64,000 nt of DNA from contig OY978529.1 in NCBI GenBank assembly GCA_963854835.1, positions 35,274,055 to 35,338,054 of the forward strand, read 5' to 3'. Source of the stretch: Megamerina dolium. Its lineage: Eukaryota; Arthropoda; Insecta; Diptera; Megamerinidae. The notes beneath the pieces are model-generated. The model had not been told where the DNA came from and ran no database searches. It was given only the letters and a program-made list of their open reading frames with translations. Numbering within the stretch: the stretch's first letter is position 1; the number at the start of each line of letters is the position of its first letter. Positions 54,594-64,000 of this stretch are shown piece after piece. A program made the position numbers and the translations under genes.

Positions 54594-54960
54594 TTTCTCA
54601 AGCAATTATGTTGACTCATATAGGAAAAAAAAATTGTAACGTTTTTTTAACGTGTGTTCTAAAAATAAAAATTACCTAATTTATCATACAGTAAACTCTT
54701 ACTGACATAGACGTTAATGTTTTATAGAATACGTTCATTTCATATTTGTATGGTATATTCTATAGCAATTTTTGGAAAACTACTACTGGCATTTAATTTA
54801 ATATCGTTTTATTTCTAAAAGTTCCTATTTCTCAAGCAATTATGTTGACTCATATAGAAAGAAATTATTGTAACGTTGTTTTTAACGTGTGTTTTAAAAA
54901 TAAGAATTACCTAATTTATCATACAGTGAACTCTCACTAGACGACGTTTTAATGAATGCG
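54594..54960 (+). repeat. Tandem duplication, period 234 bp
   Basis: TTTCTCAAGCAATTATGTTG starts at 54594 and again at 54828. About 125 bp then match closely, including CCTAATTTATCATACAGTAA versus CCTAATTTATCATACAGTGA. The remaining part of the unit is diverged. The word ACAGTGAACTCTCACTAG looks like a pogo-type end, so a transposon origin is possible. Confidence 0.6.
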
Positions 54961-57055
54961 ATGACATCAAATTAAATATTCTATAGTTTTATTGAAAGAA
55001 TCCCATAGACATTAGTGGTAAAATAAAAAAACTATAGCAATTACTACTATTTTCTGTTTTATTTTTATTAGTGAATGCGAAAAATTATCAAAAACTCAAT
55101 CAGTTAATTGAATTGTTAAATTTTTTTTACCATTTTAACCCTAGGCAGTTTTGGAACAAAATAAAAAATTAGAGCTAGTATCGAGACCTGCAATATTCGT
55201 TTCTCATATTTCTGAAGTTGGGTCTTCAGTTTTAAACTTAGCTCGAAAAGTGGTCGATTTCCGTTTTACTCTTAGTTTTCATTACTACCTAAAAAGCAAC
55301 GTTTTTCGGGAAATTTTCCAGCTTTTTTGAAAGTTTATAGTTTATGGAAGCGAAATTATAAACATTGGTGGTTTGCAAAACTGATTACTGATTTTTAAAA
55401 TGAGGTACAATTACCTCATGACAAAATGAGTATTTCATTGTCTTATACAATGTTATCATCCACGTAAAAGCGGTAATGTATGAAAAGTGATGTTATTATA
55501 CCGATGCATCGATACGATTCATTATTCATATTAATACATTTATTTTTTACTATTCATATAATAGTTTTTGAGATAATCAACTTTTCAATTTTAAGTGGTA
55601 ATGTATGCTAAATTACCATATAATATTGTTCCAGCAGACTATTATTACGGTGTTATCAACATTTAATTTGCATTATACAAAATAAATGAAAATTTATTAT
55701 TGATTTTTAAAATACGTTTTTAGTTTACAGAAGCAAACTTTGACTTTTCAGGAAAATTAAACTTAATTTAATATTAGTGGGATTTAACTTTCTCTAAACA
55801 AAATAAATTATGAGTTCAGGATAAAAAGGTACAATAATTTGAATTGTATTCCAAAATATTAAATTAATAAATTATTTTGTAATTAAATTTCTTCATTGAA
55901 AGAGATTTCACTGTATCATTTCCAAATACAAACTTAATTGTTCCATATTCCATTTGTGAATATATTTTCAAAATGAAACACTATTAGAGAGTGAGAGAGT
56001 ATTATAGTATAGAGAAGAGAGCACATATTTGTATGAGCAAGAGTTGCCAAATTATGAACTTTGCACCCAAGACTGATGTACTTCAGGTTGTAGCGTTAGT
56101 AATATAGACTTATTCTTTGTTTTAGACCTTCCCTTTTGGTGCAAATATTATAACATACATATATTGTCAAAATTCAATATTTTGCGTATCTATAATACAT
56201 TATAATGTTTATTTTTATGTTAGCGAATTCATACAATATATAATATAATGATTGAAAATTATTTAAAAAGTTAATATTGTTTTATTGATTTTAATAGGCA
56301 TTTCATAAATACTAATTAGAATTCTTACAATGTGTTCCACTCCTTCATTAAGTTTATTTTTCTGAGTGCAATATCAATTTTATAATATAAATTATAATTA
56401 TAATTTAAAGCTTTCAATTTACTCAAGAAAAATTGATGTTATCTTAACAAGTCCATACTAAATTTAAGATGGATTATATCTACGGCCCACGAAATCTAAA
56501 CCTTCCCCTATATATATGTTGGGTTTTTGAAAAATATCTCTGATTCCTAAAAAAAGGCATAGTCTGGCAACGAATTGTACACGCTTCTTTATTTGGGTGC
56601 CCGTTGTTTTTGTTACAGTTTTTCCTATAGGCGATCCTCATCATCATCATCATCAACGTAATTAATATTCTCTATGTTAGTTACACATAGAGGGGTGCCT
56701 TTGAGTTAAATGAAATGTGTTTCATTAGACTTCCAGATGGAGTGGTTCGATATAGGATAGTTTAAATTGCAGCTGTCGGCATGTGTTCCTGCCATCCATA
56801 CGAAATGCATTATATCCGAGTTGGTACACATACCTATTCATGTAACTACACACATATGCACATTCAAATAGGTGGCATCCCAATGGGAAAACAGAGTTTT
56901 TGTAGGCACTTCTTTTTCTGCATTAAATGCATTGTTAATCCTAGGGGTCAATGGTATATTGATTTTCTGCTTTTGTTATTAACAGAAAAAGAAAGGCGTG
57001 GCAGAAAGACTAAACGAGTCGATTTGAGATTGAGAATATTTAGCATTTTGCCCAC
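54961..57055. other. Noncoding AT-rich stretch
   Basis: No supported gene. A (ATC)n run lies near 56638-56655. The 128-aa frame at 56781-57167 has no family features and runs into the repeat array to its right. Confidence 0.45.
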
Positions 57056-57059
57056 TTAC

Positions 57060-57950
57060 ATATTTCACAAGTTTGAGCTACGTAAAAACTTTATATTATT
57101 GAGTAATCAGATAATATCCAGACCTACCACTCATACGAAAATCTATTTTCGAATACAGGTTTTCTAATTTTTCACACCTAAATACAAAGTTACCAATCTG
57201 AAACTCTGCACATAGATATATTTTTCACTAAGAAACCTTCAATTTTAGAATATCACTCGACAAAATCACAAAATCGATGAATTTTTATGAATATTTTGTC
57301 ACTTTCTGTATCTGAATATAAAGTTATCGTGGTGAAACTTGGCATATAAGACTATTTTGCTAACAACAAATTGATGAGAATATACGGAAATATAAAGCTG
57401 TTAAGTTAAAACTGTGTATACTTAATTATTTTTTTTCTAAAAAAAGCATGAATTTTAGAATGGGTGTGATGGAGTGGAAACCACGACTTTTGAAAGATAT
57501 TTATTTTTCAAATATTTTGCTCACTTTCTGTACTTACATAGGAAGCTAACGTACTAAAACTCGGTACATATTATTTTATTTTTATATTATTTTTACCAGT
57601 AATCTTAATAAGTTTTTGAATGGGCGTAATCGGATACAAAATACATTTTCAATTATTAGATTTTTGACTTTTTGCGCTTAAATATGAAGATAACGTTCTG
57701 AAACTCTGCATATAGAATTATTTTGTTAATTTTAATTACGAATTACATAATAGGCGTGTGCATATAAAAACCACGCCTAGATCTAATCTAAAATAATCTT
57801 ATTTTTATGAATATTTTCTCATTTTCTGTACTCAAATATAAGGCTATAGTACTGAAATTTGATACTTACTATGGGTCTTCATCAAGAAATTGTTGATTTT
57901 ATAAATGGGCGTAATCGGATAAAATCTACGCCTAGCTGTCATACAAACAT
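57060..57950 (+). repeat. Degenerate tandem array, five to six units
   Basis: Units share TTTTTATGAATATTTT, CACTTTCTGTA, AAATATAAAGTTATCGT, GAAACTCTGCATATAG and, in the right part, GGGCGTAATCGGATA with ACCACGCCTAG. The GAAACT word starts at about 57200, 57333, 57556, 57700 and 57854. The period is 120-225 bp. No protein is encoded. Confidence 0.6.
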
Positions 57951-59155
57951 ATGTTTTTTTTTGTTGATTTTACTGAAGACAGGTTTCAGTTTCGGTATTA
58001 ACGAATTTTCCAATTTCCTACTTTCCTTTTCAGTTTTCATTTTTTATTTCTAGATGGGGTAAGAAGTTACACTTATTCTCAGTGGGCAATTTTGGCATGC
58101 TTATGTATGTATGCATGCATCTACAAATATGTATGTAGACATACATATATGTATGTATATAAACATGTGTATATACATACTTATGTGAGTACAGAAAAAA
58201 AAAAAAAACGAAATACATTCATTCATGTTGGGTTAAGAGTTTTCTTAAGATAATATGAACACCAAAAAAAAAAAAAAAGAAAAATTCAACTAAAATAAGA
58301 GCAAAATATAATAAATAGTACAGAGCAGTACAAAAGGTACAATTATTGCTTTTCGGACATGTGCGCATTCATCTTAAAATGTCAAAACGAAGCATAGTTG
58401 TTGCACAACAACAATATGCATGGAGCGGAACCATTAGTGACTGTCCATATACATACTATTGTGTAAGTATGTTAGTACATAGCACCTTTTTCTTGGTGGG
58501 TGCTTTCTGTCTGTTTTCCAAGAAGAAAAAATTGGTAACTTCTTGAATATAAAGAGCTCTTGCTTACACAAGGCCTTGAATTTATGATTGTAGAGAAAAT
58601 CATACAGATATCTAGTTGTCATACAAAGGTTCCCATAAAAGAGAATAGAATAACACGAAGTAAACCCTAATATATGGAATACATGTTCATATATGGTTGT
58701 GCAATTGTAAAAAACAGTCGTAGGTACAGTGTTAATGATAAAAGCTGAAATTAAAATTTCCTATTGCTAAATATATGTAGGTAGAGTATGTACATAACTA
58801 CGTTAGAATTATGTACATAAATAATTCATACCATATACTCGTATTTATGGGTACCCATCGAGAAAATATGCATGTAAAAGGAAATAAACTAAATATACAT
58901 TTACACGTATGTACATATATCCAACTACATTTCCATATTTATCAAATGTAAGCAGTAGAGTAATAATTTATGTAAATGTCTCATCAATCAGAAGGGTTAA
59001 ATTTTTCATTCTCTCTACTCTACGTCAATATGTACGAGTATATTAGATAATTGTTTTTTTTTTCATATTGGAACCATAAATTTATCGAAAGTGAAAGAAA
59101 AAATCAGTTATTAAGAATAGTCGAATCAGATGTTTATGTTTTAAAGCAAAGTAAT
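57951..59155. other. Noncoding stretch with ATGTATG microsatellite
   Basis: TATGTATG/ACATACAT repeats at 58100-58180 and oligo-A runs. Nothing else was recognised. Confidence 0.45.
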
Positions 59156-59159
59156 TGTT

Positions 59160-59580
59160 TGAAAATATCAATTTCGTAGTGGAGCCAACCTAACAGGTGG
59201 AGATGGGGGTAAGTATATTTGGAGAAAATGTTGGCGTGCAAAAAATTAATAGGGGTCGATCATTGATTTCATTGTTCTTGGGTCGATTCCTGAGCAATTA
59301 TGCTGATTTTTGTTGATTTTAGTTAATTTTATATGGGAGTCCCCCTAGGGAGTAAGGATAGGGAATAAGCATGTTCAAGAAAAATGTTGGGTAGTAAAAA
59401 TTAATGGGGGCGAGTCATATATTCTACTTCCCTGTGACCACTCTGGAAGCGGTGAAAGCAAATTTTGAGAATTTCCAATTTTATAGGGGAACTTCCTAAA
59501 GGGGTAGATATAGATGGTAAGTGTGATCAGAAAAAATATTTAAAAAGAATATTAAATATTTTATTTCAACCCCATTGAGT
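59160..59580 (-). repeat. CCCCTAGAGGGG-type repeat, about two units, inverted
   Basis: On the plus strand: GGGGGTAAGTATATTTGG, TATGGGAGTCCCCCTAGGGA, AAAAATTAATGGGGGCGAG and GATGGTAAGTGTGATC. This is the reverse complement of the family at 24.4-25.4 kb. Confidence 0.6.
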
Positions 59581-59639
59581 AGGTTATGAGTATTTTAAGG
59601 AGTATTTCAACATTTATTATTCTGTTTTTTAGGTTAGGA

Positions 59640-60410
59640 AAGAAAGTAGAGCTGACCGAATCAAACAAATCTCGGATTCGAATTCAGCGACTTCAAAAAC
59701 GTAAAAAAATGCCACCTGATCAAGCCAAAAAAACACCGAACTCGAATTCAACGACATCAAAAACGTATAGAAATGCGACCTGATCGTGCTTCTGAGGCAA
59801 CAGTTGAAAATCACAAGTGCCGACATGTTCTCCAATACTTATTAGCACCGCAAGAAGGTTGATATTTCTCCAGAAACATCTATTTATAATAGCCGGTATC
59901 AATCAGCAGGTTTCTGTTGTTTTACATTCAAGAGTGTATTTTTTCAAGTATCGTACTTCCAAATGGGATTAAAGGAAAGTCCATCAAAATCTGACAAACC
60001 AAATGACATTAATTCTCAGTAAAATCGTGGGCAGTTTGAGACCGTATCAATGCTAGCAAATTGTGCGTTTTTATTTCGAAAATGCTAGTTCTGTTGTCGA
60101 AACTCAAAGATGATGACCTTGCAAGACGGCGCTACGTGCCATATGGAGTTCATAACAAAATTAATCAACGTTCGACGAACAAATAATTTCGTGAAATGGA
60201 TCTATCAATTGACCACACCTAGATCGTGTGATTTATGTGCCTTTGGATTATTTTCTTTTGTGGGTCCATCGAAATCTTTGTCTTATAGGGTAACCTAGAA
60301 GTGTTGTACGATTTCGGTGAGAACGTTCGCCGTATTTTTATAGAATTATGGCATCATATGGTCTAAAAAATTGACAGAAAATTGACTTCCAATTCAAAAT
60401 AAAGACACAT
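59640..60410 (+). mobile_element. mariner-family transposase remnant (PPRSCDL group)
   Basis: The frame at 60110-60298 reads LQDGATCHMEFITKLINV and QLTTPRSCDLCAFGLFSFVG, then ENVRRIF and ELWHH after a stop. QDGATCH and PPRSCDLTPLDYFLWG are signature boxes of this mariner-type group. The second is degraded: the LDYFLWG residues are altered. The 5' part is degraded and contains a 64-bp tandem duplication from about 59680 (GAATTCAGCGACTTC / GAATTCAACGACATC). Confidence 0.7.
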
Positions 60411-60429
60411 GTACATGAAAATCGATAAA

Positions 60430-60960
60430 TTGCCGCTAAGTAATTGGCTCTAGATTGATAAAATGTATGGTGGATCCCACCAATAATTTTTCCTTCCCAA
60501 TATTCCGTTCGAATTTACTTACCTCTTCAATTCTGAGGAGGAGTTCCATACAAAATGAATTCGAAGATAACCGAAAATCGACAAATAACTTCATAGATTG
60601 TTGCGAGTCGCCCGTAGAGCGGTGAAATATATTATTTTTCATGGAGAAAAATTCCTGTAAATATCTATTAATGGGGTTGCAGTACAAAACACATGTACAG
60701 CACATGAAAATCGACAAATATCCTCATGGTTAGCCAGAAATTTGTTTCAGAGGGTTGAAATATATGACCGACGGATAGTCATTTTTCCTAGGAAATATTT
60801 TTTGTCACTTTTCTAGTGAGGATCCTTTACAAAATTGGTTCTTTTTAAAACAAAATTTGCAAAATCTTTTTACTTCCTTGGGGAAAAAGCTCATGCCGTC
60901 ATGAAATATGTATATGTCCTGATACCGTTACTTTTCATTGCCATATGAAGAGTTAAATAT
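60430..60960 (+). repeat. CCCCTAGAGGGG-type repeat, two to three units
   Basis: Units with ATTTTTCCTTCCCAATATT, TTTACTTACCTCTTCAATTC, AGTTCCATACAAAATGAATT, GAAAATCGACAAATAACTTC and GTCGCCCGTAGAGCGGTGAA. Same orientation as the array at 24.4 kb. Confidence 0.6.
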
Positions 60961-61590
60961 AACATTTTTCGATTTTATACGTCGAAAAATATCGTACAAG
61001 TGGGACATGCACAAGTCACCATGCACGTTTGCCAATTAACTATTTAAATCACTCCTATATTAATTAAAAAGCTATTATTCAATATTTGATGATGATGAAA
61101 GCACACCACAGAACCGCCACTCTACACCACACAACACTATTTACACCAAACAACAACAACAACAACAACTAAATATTGTACAAGCTACACTGTGCTAAAG
61201 CATAAACACAGTATTGAGCATAAATATTATATGAATCTATGTAAATACGAGTATACCTGTGGTAAAATGAAATAACCATCTAAATTGAGTTAGGCTAGGT
61301 TAGACCGAAGGCCACGCATAGACATGGTAGGTCCCTAGCGATACCAGGATAGTTCCGATATTGTTGAAAAATCTAAATAGGGACTCATCCTGTATGTTGT
61401 CGAAAATATTTGATTCGTTCTACGGCCAACTTTCACAGGCAAAATTCTTATGAAAAGGCTTCTAAAAGAGTTCTGTGTTTGGGAAGTCAAAAGTGACATC
61501 CATTGACAATGATTGAAGGTTTTGTTGAAAATTCACATTTTTTTCGAAAAACACCAGCACACCACCATCACTCCAAAAATTATGTTTCCG
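60961..61590. other. Noncoding stretch, with a weak SINE fragment
   Basis: (CAA)n near 61150-61168. The words GAAAAGGCTTCTAAAAGAGT and AAAGTGACATC at 61430-61500 resemble the SINE body, too short and degraded for certainty. A TTAGGCTAGGTTAG word near 61291 is common at fly transposon edges. Confidence 0.4.
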
Positions 61591-61599
61591 CGTTGTTCA

Positions 61600-62705
61600 G
61601 ATAATATTTTAGTGTGAATATGAAAGAGTGGACTTACGTCAAAATGAGTCGGTACGCTAATGTGAATCGGAGCAACACTGAGTTTCTGTCATTTGTTCTA
61701 TAGTTATAATCAAAATTGCAATAATAACATTTATAACGAAGCCAGCCTCTTTATGACTCACCTTTTTATTGATCTGTCACTTTTTGATCGCAAAAAAAAA
61801 GCCGTTAGCGTAAAAATGACTATAATTTAAATCTAAATCAGGCAATGAATTTCATTCATTTGATTTGATTTGATTCATTCTTATATTATCTAAACGTAAA
61901 GTGCTTCATTTCATAATGCCAATTATGATAACACAAAGTTTATGTCACTTTTTTTTATTGCAAACTTAAATTCTCACGTGTCAAAATGACAATAATATAA
62001 TTTAGGTTGAAATCGATCAGTGAATGACTCTTATGTTGTTTAAGCATAAAGTGATACATTTCATAACGCAAATTGTGACGACACTAAGTTTTTGTAATTT
62101 CTTTCCGATCACAAACTGTCAGTATCAGAATGATAATAATATGCTAATGAATAACTTGTTCTTATGTTGGCTACGAGTAAAACGATAATGTCAATGGTGA
62201 TGACATTACATTTCTGTCATTTTTTTGATAGCCAAAATAAACTGTTAATGTCAAAATGACAATAATAATATCATTTAAATCAAACGATGCCAATGAATGA
62301 CTTTCGCTTAAAATTACCCATTTTTAAATGCGAATTCTGATGGTAGTTTTGTTGTAGCAAAAATAAAGTGTCAAATTATAAAATGACAATAATATAATTA
62401 AAATAGAAATCAGTAAATTCTGTCACTTTTTTTATCGTAAAAATTATGTCAGGTAGTTTTAATTTAAGATGAAATCAACCAATGATTGACCCACCCGTTG
62501 ATCAAGCATTAAATGACCCATTTTTAAATGCAAATTGTGATGGTACTTTTCTTGTAGCAAAAATAAACTGTCAAATTATAAAATGACAATAATATAATTA
62601 AAATAGAAATCAGTCAATTCTGTCACTTTTTTTTTATCGTTAAAATTTTATCATGTAGGTTTAAATTGAAATCAACCAATGATTGACCCACCCGTTATTT
62701 AGATC
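61600..62705 (+). repeat. Degenerate tandem array rich in TGTCA/TGACA
   Basis: Six or seven units. The conserved core is GTCAAAATGACAATAATATA, followed by AATTTAAATnGAAATCAnnCA, ATGAATGAC, TAAGCATAAAGTG, ATTTCATAATGCAAATTGTG and TCTGTCACTTTTTTTATCG. Core positions are about 61638, 61813, 61983, 62128, 62253, 62380 and 62580. The last two units (62310-62490 and 62500-62690) are nearly identical over long stretches. Eighteen TGTCA or TGACA words occur between 61687 and 62625. No coding frame. Confidence 0.72.
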
Positions 62706-64000
62706 TTTGCATGCGAATAACTCATTTCTCTATGAAACCGGAAATCACATCGTTTAGTTTACCGTTATCAAAGCATGTGCTGTGATGAGAATTGTTTACA
62801 CTACACAAACACAAGATGGGTACAACGCTCCAGAGAATTATAATACTTACATGTTGTTGTTGTTGCTATTGCTGCTACTGCTGCTGATACCGTTACCAAT
62901 GTACCGTTATTTCTCTGCTGTAAACAAGCTTTTAGTGTATGCAATGTTATTTGAAAGCTTCTATATATGAAAGTATATGTGTATATGTGAGAGATATCCT
63001 GTTGTGAGTAAAAAATGAGCAAAGTACGCGATTGTATATATGTATGTATATTTTTGACGAGCAAAACAAAAGTTCCTGTTAAAAATGTTGAAAATGTATT
63101 CCAACTACATACATATGTCTTCTTTCAGTTAGTCTTTCGTTCGAAATAGCTTAGTATAGAACCTATTGACTAAACAAGCACGGACAACGAAACGCGTTCA
63201 CACACACACACACACGCACACGCACACACACATACATATAGTGAAAAAAATGGATAAAGGAAGCAAAGCAAAAAAAAAATTAGAAATGTTATAGCAGCAA
63301 AAGTTATTTTAAAAAAAAATGGTAATAAAACGAAAATAGTTTTTTTCATAGTTAAATGAAAAGAATAAGAAATGGGCAATGAACTTCAAAGCAAGTTGAA
63401 CAAATATGTTATTGTGAAACCAGTGAAAAATATATACATATGTATATAAATGGAAAAATTCATAAAATCTAGATATGTTTGTGAAATATTAAATAATAAT
63501 ATTCATATAAACGCGTCAATCGCCCATCTGCATACATACAATACGATTACAATCTATACGCACCTTATGTACCTATGCACATCATCTTTATACTGTACGA
63601 GTGTGTATGTATGTATGCATACATGCATATAAACATTTACTAAATATATTACTGAGATATTATAATTAACACCATCGCACAATGAAAAATGCAAAAAAAA
63701 TGCTAACATCAATTGATGATTTTCATTTTTTTTTTTCATATTCATTCTTTTTGCCCACTCACCACCCCTATCTCCTGCACTATTGCTTTATTTAATGAAC
63801 AACAAGAAGACGTAGCAGCGATTTTACCACCAGCAGCAGTAAAATGATAAGAAGAAGCATCCGTACCTCTTTGCTGTGTTGTTGTTGTTGTTGTATTTGC
63901 TATGTGTAATTGTGAGCTTTAAGGGTTTTTGTTGTTCGTCTTACTGCTCTGCGAGTGTGTGCTTCTTCTCTTGTATTTGTTATTGCTGGTACTGTTGAGC
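62706..64000. other. Noncoding right end of the window
   Basis: A (GTT/CTG)n run at 62853-62887 explains the Leu-rich frame there. (CA)n is at 63198-63232 and there are ATGTATGTATG repeats. The CAA-rich text with a weak GTACGG donor-like site near 63867 (minus strand) might be a 5' UTR exon of a gene outside the window; unsupported. Confidence 0.4.

Noticed and set aside
61281..61420. TTAGGCTAGGTTAG block as a telomere-like or transposon end
   Set aside because: The word is common in fly transposon leaders, but nothing after it could be matched to an element.
62782..62970. Poly-Leu 62-aa ORF as a signal or membrane protein
   Set aside because: The Leu run is a GTT/CTG microsatellite; no conserved sequence around it.

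Overview
The window looks like euchromatic nuclear DNA of a higher (brachyceran) fly. It is AT-rich and has short GT-AG introns with GTAAGT donors, CAAAATGG-type start contexts, ATGTATG/ACATACATA microsatellites, and many decayed mariner and non-LTR fragments. The single-ORF non-LTR element and the overall style suggest a tephritid fruit fly. That is inference; no search was run.

Only two protein-coding genes can be supported, both on the minus strand. (1) A choline/ethanolamine-kinase gene at about 21513-16533: eight coding exons whose phases all agree, about 493 aa, with the HxDxxxxN phosphotransferase motif and the IDFEY...RGFDxANHF choline-kinase motif, plus poly-Asn and Asp/Gln insertions. 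(2) A three-exon gene at 49279-45267 for a 162-aa, highly acidic Ala/Glu-rich protein with a basic nuclear-localisation-like patch. Its coding exon 1 is split off by a 3.45-kb intron.

The rest is a transposon landscape. 0-11 kb: an APE-type (RTE-like) retrotransposon copy truncated by the window edge, a second copy with a 5' inversion, mariner remnants, a tRNA-derived SINE, a palindromic minisatellite, and a 454-bp internally deleted RTE-like copy with 13-bp target-site duplications. 11-16.5 kb: AT-rich noncoding DNA. 16.5-21.5 kb: the choline kinase, with a mini-SINE in its last intron. 22-32 kb: noncoding DNA with a tandem repeat family (24.4-25.4 kb), a fold-back repeat and an antisense RT/RNase H element (28.1-29.8 kb). 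32-44 kb: more RTE-like copies, SINE copies, a pair of TA-flanked pogo-like ends, RNase H fragments and mariner remnants. 44-50 kb: the acidic-protein gene. 50-64 kb: noncoding DNA with two degenerate tandem arrays (57.1-57.9 and 61.6-62.7 kb), one dense in TGTCA/TGACA words.

The most interesting system is a candidate LINE/SINE partnership. Seven full or partial copies of a tRNA-derived SINE (three with clear target-site duplications) end in GCCACATA followed by an AT-rich tail. The RTE-like retrotransposon copies in the same window end in the same GCCACATA followed by a different short tail. This would fit trans-mobilisation of the SINE by the RTE-like machinery.
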